Shown in pieces: positions 1-12,000 of a stretch of DNA of 64,000 nt. The notes beneath the pieces are model-generated. The model searched no databases. It worked only from the letters and a program-made list of their open reading frames with translations, and had not been told where the DNA came from. Made by a program: the position numbers and the translations under genes. The stretch's first letter is position 1, and the number at the start of each line of letters is the position of its first letter. Origin of the DNA: Varroa destructor (taxonomy: Eukaryota; Arthropoda; Arachnida; Mesostigmata; Varroidae). The stretch lies in assembly GCF_002443255.2 (NCBI RefSeq), contig NW_019211455.1, forward strand, positions 40,281,449 through 40,345,448, written 5' to 3'.

Positions 1-3000
1 AATATGTAATACGAAATTTCATTAAGGCTATGGAATGTAGGAAATATATTCACAAAAACGGTAGATCGCTTTGCCAGTAATAGTATGCACCTCACGAAGC
101 AGGTTAAAACGTCATGCCAAACGGTGCAAATATGCGATTGTTCGAATCAAATGTTAATCCCTGTATGCAGGTCCAGCCGTGGCAGAGTATTATTGTAGTC
201 AAGCTCCTCGTAGGAGAATAAAGTGCGAGAAGGAGCCAACGTTCTTTTACTTCATTATGATCATTGCGGCTGTGGTAACTGCCTGCCGAAGACGACGTAT
301 TTGCCCATCATAACGGTTATTATAGGGCTAGAACGCGGCATGATTTTATCTATTTGTTTGGTCATTAAATAGTATTTGTCGAGAACCATCAGGCAACAGT
401 CCGATCGAGGTCTTAACGATAGCCTATCTTATAGCAGAAAAAAGTACTAGATAACAAAAAACAACCTATCGAAAAATTATTTTTTGGGGTGTAACGTCGT
501 AACTATCATATCCGAAATTAAGGTTTTACATTAGAACCTTGTTGAATCAATTCAGTTTGATAAAATGGTCACGTCTAGTCACCAATCAATACGGATTTTG
601 CCATGGGTTGTTGGTGTTATAAAATAATTCTGATTGCTTTTTTGATTATATAATCCCACCGTAATGAGAGCAGATGATACATGTAGGAAGCACAAATTAT
701 TGAGATATATGCAGTGGATAATAAAATGTGCAAGTTGTTTTTCTCGACAACAGCCAATCTGTAGTAGAGTGTGCACTGCTTGGTCAAACGACTCGTGCAA
801 TAACTGCGAAAAATCTACTCAGAGTTAATAATATAACGCCGCACTGAATATTAACCAACTCGCTTTGAAAGTTGTGAGGCAGGTTTTGACCGCCGCATCA
901 TAATGTGATACAATTGATCCAAGTAAATAATGAACTTATATATAATAGTAAAAGTGCATGGTTATTGAATTTGCTATTTGTTTCAAGTAACCCCTCTAAG
1001 TAGCCAAGAAAAAAAATTATTGAATCATATACAAAGGATACGTAAAGGATACGGTTCAAGATATATATATATATATATATATACCTTTGACAGGAAAGCG
1101 TTTATAAGATAACTTTCATTCTCAAGTTTATTTTGTTTTATTCCCATCCGTCTATACTTGGAAGTCTTTGCCAAAAGCCTTAGAGAGTTAATTTCGAGTG
1201 CCTGAGACTATCTTAGCTGAATTCGGAACGTTTGTTGTGTGTATACGTTGAACGTGGAAAAAAACTAGCATATGTATGAATTTAGTTTTTTTATAATAAA
1301 TTATGGTGACAAGTGTGAGTGTTGCTACGTTTGTTGGGACACGGCATAATAATATGCTTGAATTATTGCTCCAAAAATCTGTAACTGTAATAAAAACAGC
1401 ATTGAGAAACGTAATAGCAACTTCCTGACACTGAAAGCATTGAAATATACGTTTTTTTTAATTAGAATTCAATAACAGGGTGCATAAATATGATCATTGA
1501 GCGTAGGTGATTGCACATTGATATGATGTTTAGTAAGACGTAGATTCGATATGAGCAAATGATGGTATAATGGGTAACTAGTTAAAATCATCGATTGATG
1601 TCTGTACAGTGCAGTAATACTCCCTATGTTTTTACATTTTGTGTATTGCTGTTTGCTTACATTGGTTTATGCTTCCGTCATTATTCTAATAGTAAATCAT
1701 ATTAGCGGTCAATACAGAGCAACATCGTTGATATTGACAAACAAATAACTAAAAGTTTAGAGAAGCAATATTAGTGCAATATCGTTATGTATTTTATCTA
1801 GAAAACAGCAGCAGGAAATCCCCCAATATATATGTAACCACAAAAATAAACTGTGACACATTTTTATGAAGCAGCGTAAGCGTACTTGAATTCTTCTGTA
1901 CTTTTAAAGATTAATCTTCAAGTAAGTTGAAGCTCATTTTAAATTTAAAAAAAAAAGAACGCGTGATCTAAGGTTAATTCATTCAAGCCGCAGGCGAAGA
2001 TTGGTCGCTGCTGTAACTGCTGCGATTTTCATTCTGTAGTATCCTTCTGTACCATAGATCCGTGCATGAAATGAGCCGTAGAGTGGAAAACTAATGTAGG
2101 AGTAGCCTTAAAAATAAACATAATTTTAGTAATCTATTTTTTGTACAGATATGAGAATGTAATTTGACGATATGACGAAAATGATGACGATAACGAGAAC
2201 ATGTACGAAACTTACATGATCTGACGGACAAAGTGGATGATCGTGGACAAACTGGTAGGCCTGGGCGTCGATGTTAAGATGTACTAGATTTTCGATGATA
2301 ACGTAATTAGGTATTGATTCAGAGCGATGTGTTGCTAATAATTCATATAGGATACATATAACCGGGTGAGGTAATGTTCATACAATAAATATTCTCTCAG
2401 TGTATATCAAAAATGTGCAGAATGCATTTTTATATATGCATCTATATATCAGTGTATATGTAAAATGTGCGAAAATTAACGAATATAATAAGAAAGTTTT
2501 TGGTTGATTTAGTGCTTTAATGAGAAATGCTTGTGGTGTACACTTTCTCCATAGATTCCTCATACAGCACAGCTATCATGTTTTGAATATAATCATTGTA
2601 CTGCTAGACTAACGTTGTATGAAGTTGGCCTTTTGGAAGTCAACAATTATGAACAAGGCTTTGCAGGGAACCGCTGTAACGAACTATTAGGTGCCGATTC
2701 GCTTTAAGAGAGTAGTCATAGCAAGAACGGAAAAGTTTCTAGGGTTGTACGCAAATTTTATGGACTTATTCTAAAAAATCCGAGGTATACTTTAATGTCT
2801 CGTCATCCAAATTATTTCTCCCAGTTATACATATTTACAGACCCAAAGCTGAGTCATTTCCTATAAAACTCTGTGAGATGGTTTCTTGTAGCTACATAAT
2901 TACCAGCAAAGTGTACTAGAAATAACTTTTTGCTCACGCAAGGTGTTTAGTATATGTCGCTTTAACCTTTAAAGTCTTTTAACCAAAGGCTTGGCCACCC

Positions 3001-3700
3001 GAGCTACTGAGTCGACGCTTGAGCTTAGAGGGACTAGAAAAGAAACTTGCATTTACTTTACAACGCCAACAAATGCTTGGCAGACGTAATTGGCAGTGGT
3101 AAAAATGCAACGCACTCTCGATAAAATTCATAAAAAGATGTGTATATATGTATCGTTTAGATGAATATTGAATATACGTGGAATATAAATGTTATCAAGA
3201 CACATAACATGGCTTACCTTCCATGATAGGCTTTAAATAAGAGTCTGCCATGGCAGCTCTTTTGGATATGAGTTCCTCTGGACTTGCGAAATACTGTTCC
3301 TTTTACATAAAATAGTTCACCAATAATAAGTTCTTGAAACTAATGGTTGTGCCTAATTGTTTCTAAATCATACATAAGTACAAAACCACCGAAATGCGTA
3401 AGTAACTTTCTAACACACAATACAAGATTGCAGTAAAGAACGTTTGAACACATGTATCCTATTGACGACCTGATGCCTGAGGCATAGCTTAATCATAGCG
3501 TTGGTCAGCCATATCAGAGATTCCTGTGAATCAAAAGATTACGTAACAGAAAAAATGGTTCGAAAGGAAACGTTGCAGAATACAAATAGCGTATCACAAT
3601 TTAGTGTTGTATGCGCAATCGACTGTTTTTGGTGGTTAACAAGAGAATGAGGAAAAATTGCAAAATGACGTTCAACTATGTACTCACAGAATAGCGTTTA
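1..3700. other. Gene-poor intergenic DNA
   Basis: AT-rich sequence with many stops in all frames. I see no exon flanked by plausible splice sites, no conserved domain and no long ORF; the short ORFs here look like chance. The only distinct feature is an (AT)n tract at 1061-1083. Distal parts of the Gypsy element annotated next could extend into the upper end, but I could not recognise RNase H or integrase there. Confidence 0.5.
1061..1083. repeat. (AT)n microsatellite
   Basis: Uninterrupted alternating AT for about 23 bases. Confidence 0.9.
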
Positions 3701-4389
3701 TTGTGGTAACCAAAATCGAAGAAATCTCACGGAGAAAGGAAGCAATACAAGTCATGATGAACAGCCTTCTTAATAATATACTGGTAGCATGTTTGCCTAT
3801 TGAATTCTACTACAGGTGAAGTGGTCCAGGTTGAGAACTGGGCACGGAGACTTTTCTCTCCGTGTTGGAAAGAGCCGCCAGCTGTTTGAAGTGAACAGGC
3901 AATACAATAAGGTATTTCTAGAAATGTGATATTGTACTTTTTCTCAACTTCTGAAGTAATTTCTTCTGTCAGTATTATGTGAGAAACAAGTGTACGATAG
4001 AAGATAAATCTTGGCTAACTCATTAAAACCTTTATATTAGACCTTAAATTGGTAGCCATAGAATTGCTGCGGAATTGATAACACGCATATTCAGGGCTTC
4101 CTTCTATATTTGTGCATACCGATATTTGACCTCCTCCAATGATCGGCTGACTGGGTGTGTTGTTTTTGCAGAACCATTTAAATAACTGTGCTGAAAGCCA
4201 CATTGGCTGGCATCTGCAGTGACAACTATATAAAGTTAGAAGTCATAATAAGTCAGGACTTAAAAGAACATATACTTAATCGTATTTCTTTTGTTACATC
4301 ATTAATACTCCTTCGACTACACCATCTTCATATCTGTTGGAAATAATTTATCTAAACGGTCGCGATTTTCCTTAGCCCTCTTGCGACAG

Positions 4390-5060
4390 CACAGGATCTG
4401 TGAATTGTTCATTTCAGAATTTCTAATCGCTCCTAATAATTACCTTAGCTTTGGAACAGCCGTTGGTAAGAGTACATTTAATATAACTTCGACTTTATGA
4501 AAGCCCCGTTTGCGTTCATCTGTAGTAATAATAAATGCAAGGAAGTGATTGACCTCTGAAAAAAATTACCTTTTTCATGAGTTTGTTCAGTGAGCTTTTC
4601 AGGTATCTTATTAAGGTTGAAAATGAACAACTATGACACTATTAAAACAAATTGTTAATCCTGCTAGAGCCGCCATAAGTTAGTCTATTAGTGTCTGGAA
4701 AATGGCAGAGGGAGCTCTTATTCCGAAGGCCAGTCTATTATACCAGTATAAATCTTTAATGCTAACGATGTTTTACCCCCCCCCCCCCCCACCTTCTTCA
4801 ATTATTGTTTGGAAATAAGCTTCGGTGAAATCCATAGTTAAAAAATATTTTTCTTTATCCAAGGTAGTGAAAATATCATTTGGCGTTGGTAATAAACAAC
4901 GATGATCTTCCAAAACCTTCACGTAACTCAACACTTCATGTTGCTTTAGTACTGTCGCCCCTGAAGCCTATTTACTATGTGTCATATAGTCGCTAACTTA
5001 AGTCATGTAAAGCTACTACAATTTTAGGAGAAAATAGTAAAGAAACTCGCTGATTTTAAA
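4390..5060 (-). pseudogene. Decayed Gypsy-type LTR retrotransposon, reverse transcriptase part
   Basis: Read on the minus strand, broken frames resemble the reverse transcriptase of Ty3/Gypsy elements. Short matches in the expected order are LPTPNDIFTTLD and KYFLTMDFTEAYFQ (4810-4910), YNRLAFGIRAPSAIFQ (about 4680-4730), and further downstream KVEVILNVLLPTAVPKLR followed by LLGAI (about 4430-4510), the usual segment between RT and RNase H. Stops and frameshifts interrupt it, and a run of 15 C sits inside at 4776-4790. The canonical YxDD box is not readable. I found no LTRs and no clear integrase. This is an old, non-functional copy on the opposite strand to the neighbouring LINE fragment. Confidence 0.72.
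4776..4790. repeat. Poly-C run (15 C)
   Basis: Homopolymer of 15 C within the Gypsy remnant. Its length may be imprecise in the assembly. Confidence 0.9.
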
Positions 5061-5232
5061 TTTTCTGTGAACCTGGCTTCGGTTAACAATAAACCTTCGC
5101 TTGGATACATTCTATTTTTAAGCAATTATAGTCATTCTTGCCATTATCGTTTATTATTAGAAATTAGTTTGGTATAGAACCCATTATGCTGGGCCAGGAT
5201 TTCTACTTCCTTAAGCGCTTAAGAACCTACGC

Positions 5233-5925
5233 TCAAGAAAGGCAGCGGGACCGGCCAGAATTTAGAATGAACACTTTAAGGTCGCCGGGAGCTCGCAAAG
5301 GCGACGCAAGCCAATATTCGTCATAGCAAGGGGTTGTGAAGAAAATAGCTTGATATGAACTTCGCTCATACCTGTTGGCAAGGGAACTAAACGTGTTCCC
5401 AAGGGCTATCAGTGCCCAGGAAACAACGCAGCTTCGAGAGGGGCCATTCAACCGAAACGACATGTAGGATCCTATTTATTGAAATCAAGCGGATCTTAAG
5501 TAGCCCTCGACAATATATTTATATAGCATTCGTAAACTTCAAAGAGACCTTCGACACCGTCCTAAGAAATTTACTCTTATTCCACCCTCGCAAAAATATT
5601 ACAAGAAAACAGGCCATGGGGTCTTAGAATCATCAGCGCTGTCCCGGACTATATGTGTGTCTTAAAGTAATAACTTAAGCCCTCTCCATTTCTCGGTATT
5701 GCTGAAGGATCTTACACGAAATAGATGGCCAGAAAGATATGGTAAAGGTTCTCCTCTATGTGGACGATTTACTTGTTTACGAAAGCAGTCGCTTCCATAT
5801 GCGACATGTCCTTGTCAGCTTTCGTTCCTCCGTCTCGAAATTGGGATTGACCAACGATTCAATCAAAACCGAGGCCATCAAACTCATCAAAACATGCTAT
5901 GTCTTTCGGGTCTACCGCTGACATA
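5233..5925 (+). pseudogene. Decayed non-LTR retrotransposon (LINE) reverse transcriptase
   Basis: Plus-strand fragments in several frames match the order of a LINE reverse transcriptase. Near 5240 there is an AAGPARI..NEHFK-like block, similar to the AGPDGI motif. At 5430-5475 comes a FERGHSTETTCRIL block, like the usual GFR.GRST. At about 5510-5570 AFVNFKETFDTVLRNLLL carries the first catalytic Asp context (F.DFKKAFDTV). At about 5750-5780 YVDDLLVYE matches the YxDD catalytic box, followed by LGLTNDSIKTEAIK, like the LGL...KT motif. Stops and shifts between blocks make it non-functional. A CR1/Jockey-like clade is likely but cannot be fixed by eye. Confidence 0.72.
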
Positions 5926-6040
5926 TGTTAATCTATTCATTTACCAAGAGTTGCTAATCTTGTACAATCGCCAAAGATTTGTTATTGAAAAATGTAAAAG
6001 ATTTCAACAGTTTGATCCTCAATCCGTTTATCTGCGATGA

Positions 6041-7860
6041 TCTTACATAGGATAGTCTGGTAAAATAGGATCGAAGATTCACGAAAATCGATCCCGAGAT
6101 TTATCAAGTGTGAGTCTGGACGGACAAGACCTGGAACGGACTTGTCCGGTCTAACAGACATGCTGTCACATTAACCTCTGTAAAATACACAAGTTTCATG
6201 ATTGAATATGGTGTTTATACTAGGTGTGATTAAGCTTGGGATCTGCATTATACATCTTGCCTGTCATAAAATCAATCGCTAGGCAGTCTGGCTCGGTAAC
6301 GTTCCGAAAATGGCATTATCATAGTGTATAATCTATAACGCAGTTATTGGTAGGTCCTAAATAGATTCGTGAACGCTAGCCAGGAATTATCTTATGATAT
6401 AAGTTTCAGCCAGCCCCGTGAAGCTACCATATGTGTAATACAGAATCTGATAGAAAGCTTAGTATTCCAAATTGTCCAAGTGTGTGGAGTGCTATCTAAC
6501 AAAAATGAACAAAACTTTGATTGATTGATATATTTTTCTGTGGTAAGTAAGTGCGGCTAGTAAAATGTAAATAGATGCCCGTAAATTGTTCATTCGGCTC
6601 AATAACTGCAATAACCATTTTCAATAAACATAAAACATGGCTTTCCGTTTCATATAAATGTAAGTGCGTTTTCTGCAATAAATATGCAAAGGTCCTCTCA
6701 CAATTTTTCTTTTTGATTGTCATAACCATCAGACTAATTTATTCATGTTTTTTTTTTATGTACAATGGAGAGGTAATCTAATTTTCATACAATTCAGTAA
6801 AAACAATGTAACATGTTTATAACAGCTTCCGTAAGCCTGGCCGTGTGTACAAGGTATACTACTCAGTTTCATTGTATTTTACCTTTTATGAGTAAAAAAA
6901 AGACGGAGAGATTATGAAAACAATATTAAAAGCATCTGTTTGAAGAAAATGTATACTCAATATATTCATCGAAGTGTTACTAGTTTTACGCTCGATGCTG
7001 CTTTAGTGAAGCATGGCTTTAAAGGGCCGGCCTCCTCCACCATGAAGTGTGTGTTCCCTGTTTCAAACCTATATTACTGACTGCCTAAATCTTTTGACGG
7101 CCTCCAAACGGATAATGAAAGCACCCAACGCCTAAATGTGAAAACTGGTAGAAGCCACGGAATCACAAGCCGTGTCGTATAAGAACTCATATAAGTGCTG
7201 AATTACTGATTGCACATCACTGAACTTTACTTGACCTAATAAAGCACGAGGAGAACTTCATGTATTCTCATCGTTGATCCTTCTGGGTGCTTCATATCTA
7301 TTTTAACTGGTTGCAACCCTTCAAACCCGTACAACTCCATGGCTAAGCAAATTAACAGTACCCTATAGACATGTGAGATTAAAAGTGCATAAGTTCGTTT
7401 AGCCACTGACTTCTAAAAGCTAACTACGCTTTGTACACTGAGTTCCGCCAAATTCCGTACAGTACATCCTGTTAAATGGACTGAATGCCTCTAGTAAACA
7501 GTATAGTTTGTTATATCGAAAGGATAGTCTCTGCACCTTTATCTTAGCTCAATGCTAAGTGATGTAATGAAATGTACCTTTCGAGACATTTGCTCAAAAT
7601 AAATAAAAATTGTAATTTATTAATATATAGTTTATATCATTTTAGAAGATATATTGTTTACTTGGGATATCAGTACATTTTTCGAATAAGACGAACAGTC
7701 ACATTATATGTTTTTAATATATAGAGTTTAATTAATTCAGTTATGTTTAGCATAATTTTCCGTTAATTTTCATGTAGAATATTCGCAAAAAAAACATGTC
7801 TTTCTAATAATACTCCACATCGCCAGCTATAAATCAACTATGTATTCTACTGCTAAAACC
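6041..7860. other. Intergenic, nothing recognised
   Basis: AT-rich with only short chance ORFs. No exon, RNA gene or repeat could be supported here. Confidence 0.5.
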
Positions 7861-7950
7861 TGACAGCGATTCAAATCATTCCCGCCACAAAGTGTGAAAC
7901 ACCTGATGGTCAGTAAGAGCTCATTGCACCGCTGAGCTAGTGAGTAAGCT
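7861..7950 (-). repeat. tRNA-like SINE fragment
   Basis: On the minus strand TAGCTCAGCGGTGCAATGAG fits the tRNA A-box (TRGCNNAGYNGG). A degenerate B-box-like GATTTGAATC lies about 60 nt downstream. The spacing exceeds that of a normal tRNA and the acceptor ends do not pair, so a tRNA-derived SINE head is more likely than a functional tRNA. Two similar pieces occur near 60.2 and 63.4 kb, also on the minus strand. Confidence 0.35.
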
Positions 7951-8425
7951 GCGCAGTTTAGAGTAAAAAAGGGCGCTTTAAAGCGAGAATTAACTTCTCA
8001 GTCGTCTGCGAAGCTATCACTAGAACGTAAGCGATCCACAAATATACCTCACTGTTGAATTTTCTTGGAGATTCATCTAATGGGGCTTTCCTCATAGTGA
8101 TTATTGATGTCGGGAAAACGCTTACGCACTTGGGGGCAGCATTTAGTCTTCACTGCTGAATATTTGGAACACGTCACCGGGAAACAGGCGTTCGGTGGCT
8201 CATCTGTTCGAGTTGTCTTCGACTCAGGCGCATAAAAAGCATCGGGTTTTCATCGATCGCGTATTGCTACCTTTCACGCAAATTCTTAACCTGCATATCC
8301 AGCTGATAACACTAGTCTAGTTTGTGTGCGTGATTCGAACTAAGAAAGAAGCGACGATTTACTATTAAGGAAACAAAGGTAGCTACCATCCTTATATCGG
8401 GAAGTCCACGATTTTTTTCGAGGCC

Positions 8426-9067
8426 ATGGTGCTGATGACAATGATTGCCCGTGCGAGCGATGGCATGCCACTGTCTGCCTCAGTTCAGGACGATGATGAG
8501 TTGCGCCGTGTCAACACCGAGTATCAAAATCAAGCGAAGATGCTGTGTAAAAAACTAGGCGCTACTGCAAACCAGCGCTCAACAATTGAGACAGGCAACT
8601 ACTATTTTCATTATTTAATCGAGCACGGGGTAATCTTTCTGACATTGTGCGAACGTTCGTTTAGCCGCAAGCAAGCATTCGCTTTTCTTGAAGACATCTG
8701 CCACGAGTTCCTACAATATTACGGTAACGGTGTCCAAAACGTACAAAGGCCATACGCATTTATCGAGTTCGACACGTACACACAGAAAGCCAAAAAAAAT
8801 TACCAGGATTCGCGAGTGCGTCGAAATCTTGCTCAGCTCGGAAACGAACTCCAAGACGTGCAGCGGATCATGGTTGAGAATCTGGATGATGTCTTGCAGA
8901 GGGGTGCCTCGCTCAGTGAGCTCGATTCGAAGGCCACGAACCTGAACATGCTCAGCCAAAAGTACAAAAAAGATGCAACCACTCTGAACATGCGCTCCAC
9001 GTATATGAAAGTTGCAGCCGGAGTCACTTTGCTCACGATTTTGTTTGTCTATTTTTATGTGTTCTAA
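8426..9067 (+). CDS. SEC22B: Vesicle-trafficking protein SEC22B, R-SNARE (single exon)
   Basis: Encodes 213 aa, close to the usual 215 aa of animal SEC22B. The protein is an R-SNARE that drives fusion in ER-Golgi traffic in both directions. The N-terminal longin domain spans about residues 1-125: MVLMTMIAR at the start, FHYLIEHGV about 55-63, and RPYAFIEFDTYTQK about 108-121. The SNARE motif is about 132-192, with ELQDVQRIMVENLDDVLQRG carrying the central-layer Arg, then LDSKA and LNMRSTY. A C-terminal membrane anchor follows (VAAGVTLLTILFVYFYVF). The ATG sits in a good context (GGCCATGG) and matches the family start. The frame is open from start to stop with no intron. Stop at 9065-9067; no close AATAAA was seen. 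Confidence 0.95.
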   Translation: MVLMTMIARASDGMPLSASVQDDDELRRVNTEYQNQAKMLCKKLGATANQRSTIETGNYYFHYLIEHGVIFLTLCERSFSRKQAFAFLEDICHEFLQYYGNGVQNVQRPYAFIEFDTYTQKAKKNYQDSRVRRNLAQLGNELQDVQRIMVENLDDVLQRGASLSELDSKATNLNMLSQKYKKDATTLNMRSTYMKVAAGVTLLTILFVYFYVF

Positions 9068-12000
9068 GCCGATAAAGAGATTGGCGGCTCGATAGGTATA
9101 CCAAGCATATGAAGAGGGAAACAGCGTGTTGCTAAAGTTTTAATCTAAGAACTAGGGAAGACACAGTGACTTCATGAGAGAACATCTACAATGGACATAT
9201 TGGCCGGTTGCTAATCGCAGTTGGAAGGTTGCATCGACTCGATACAATATTTTTTGCTCTATAAAGTATGTGTAACGATTTAGAAGAAGCAGAAAAATTA
9301 AGAAAAGTGCTACAGTAAAATATTTGAGAATTTGATGAGGATTTTGAGGGAAGTCTATTATAACGACGTCGTTTGCTCCGTCATTTACGAACCGTACAGA
9401 TAGATGAATTAACGTTACAATTACGTATCTTACAACATGCTAATGCCATGAATCGACATGTAACTGAGAAGTAATTCTAAGCCCTTTGCTTATTTATTCT
9501 GATGATATGGTATGGTAATCTTCATTAAGGTAAGCCCGTTTTCTTTTTCATTGGGTCATGCCTACATCCAAATTATTTTTGTCAGATTGAAAGTAGTTAG
9601 AATATGCAATCATTAATGACACTAACTGCAAATTGTGTAGAGGTCTTATGCGACTCATCATGAACAACGTAACTCAGTGGAACGTCGGGTGAGGAATTAG
9701 GTCGAAAATGTTACCTTTATTTGAAAACAGTGGGGTAATGGAACCGAACAAACAGCAATTTTGGTTTGGGCAGAAACAGTAGTAGACGATATCGACGCGA
9801 ATGCCTTTGGAAAAGAACGAAAGGTGTGAAATCCATACACCTACCGTAAGTGTATGTGTTGCGAACGTTGCGGTGTAGTTGAATCCAAACACCGAACAAT
9901 GTAAATAAATGTTGCTATATGTAGATCGAAACAGAATTTATTAAACTATCAAATGAGATGCGTGTCCTTAATTTGTGATAATTTAGAGACAAATTTGCAG
10001 CCAGATAACACGTTGTGCAGATAATCCTGGTCCATTCTTCTACATTCTCTATCTCCATCAACCGCATCATAATATGATGCACGAAATCGCTGTTGACCAA
10101 GAATGCTCCTCGCATCGGGGACTCACCAAGGCAAAGTACTCGGAAATTTCGACTTCTCTATACAACTAACAAGCGCCCACAAACGTCCTCGTTTTTGCAG
10201 TTCATAGTCAGCTTATAGCCTGGGCGTGCTAGACGCCTGTTCTATTGAAATATGAGCTTCATTAACTAGCCTCATACGAGCAGAAATCTACTATTCAGGT
10301 AAAAAAAAAAAAAAGATTTTTGCATTCTTGGCTAGTTGCAAATCGTACTCACTAATATTTGTTCATATTGCCATTATTAATATTGTTATATATGTTACTC
10401 GGGTGTCTTTGGAAAACCTGTTACCAAAGTTAAATCAAGCTTTAATTAATGTCGCTTGCAAGCTTATAATTGTTTTAAAGAAGATATAATTCGGGTACTT
10501 TTTAACTAGAATTTGTCTAGGCAATTTATAATTAATTCAAATAAAAGCAAAAAAAACTAGCAGATTAAGAAATACATAGATACCTCTAGAATGCCAGATG
10601 ATTCTAATGTCAGCAACTATTTGGTTATTCAATTCAATTTGATGATGCAAGTAATGCAGCATTTAGACGACTTGTTATATGAGGTTAAGTGGGTCGGCAA
10701 TAAAACCAAATCCATGTTTAAGCTGTGTTAGCTGGATTTACTTTTAGCATATAGTGACAAACGTCAGTGAGAAGGAAAGCCATGTTTTGAAAAGCATGAT
10801 ATCTTTGTATTTATTCGAAACAATTGTGTTTGGAGGACAAGAGTCGAATGCAGCGTGGCTTTTGTAGCAAACTGCTTCGCCCTGCTGTGATAAAATCAGA
10901 ATAGTTATTAACACTAATAATTATTAGTAGGATTCCCTGTACTCACCCTTGAAAGCCAATTTTACTAAATATAAAACAGTTCGGGTATCTACTAAGCAGA
11001 CTATCCCTCTCATAAAATCAACCTTTTCCCATATTTTGGATAAAGTTTCATTGAAGGGTGCTCATAATGATCAAATTCCCTGCATAGATGTTGGTCACAA
11101 CATTTTACATATTCTCTAATGTTCCCAATTTTGAAATGTAATGCCAATGTTAAAATATGTTTTTATTAATTAGAAAATTTTAGCCAAGCATTGTTGGTAC
11201 TACGTATGTTCGGTTTTTCCCTTGATCTACTAGTTCGAACTAAAACAGCTTTTACATTACAGTCTCAGAATTATTAGCTTTCAACTAATGACTCTTCAAA
11301 GATTAAAGAACTGAAAAATACAGCTATTGATTGTTAAATGCTAGGCTAAAACAAGGTTATCTATCTACAACATACTTAATCAATATCTAACTTTTTTTTG
11401 TACGTAATCCGTACCACAAATATCCGCTACAATAGTTGTGTTGTATCTCGATTTAATCAGTTACCGCTCCGGGGGTCCTTAACGGAATTTTTTTCATGTT
11501 TAAGTAACGCAGTGCCCAATGCCCGGATTACTCCTCTTACCGATTAATCCTTGGATTACTTTGCGCTAATGCAATGCTTCAGCCTCCACCTTAAAATCTA
11601 GGTTCATTCAACGAATTAATAGGGCTTTCCACAAAATTCGCATTTGGACGATAGCAATAACAATAAGTGCTCCAAGGATATTAATAAAAAAAACCACTTC
11701 GGTAAACCTGATTTCCTATAATAACAATGTGTTAAACCCGTTTGTGCAATGCTCTCATCCTGAACTTCGTGACTGTTTAACAGTTTTGAAGGTATGTTTT
11801 GCCAGATGAGTGAACAAAACTCTATGAAATCTTTACCAAAATGAACAGGGAATGATTCACACAGAATTACTAAAATCAGTATATTGTCAAACAACGACTA
11901 CAAATCAACGTAACATGCAAGTATTGAGGTGAAAAGCTTCATTTTGGATTGTCGGGTTGTTACTTAATTCTGTAACTACGTTTTTAGCGTTTTAGCAGCC

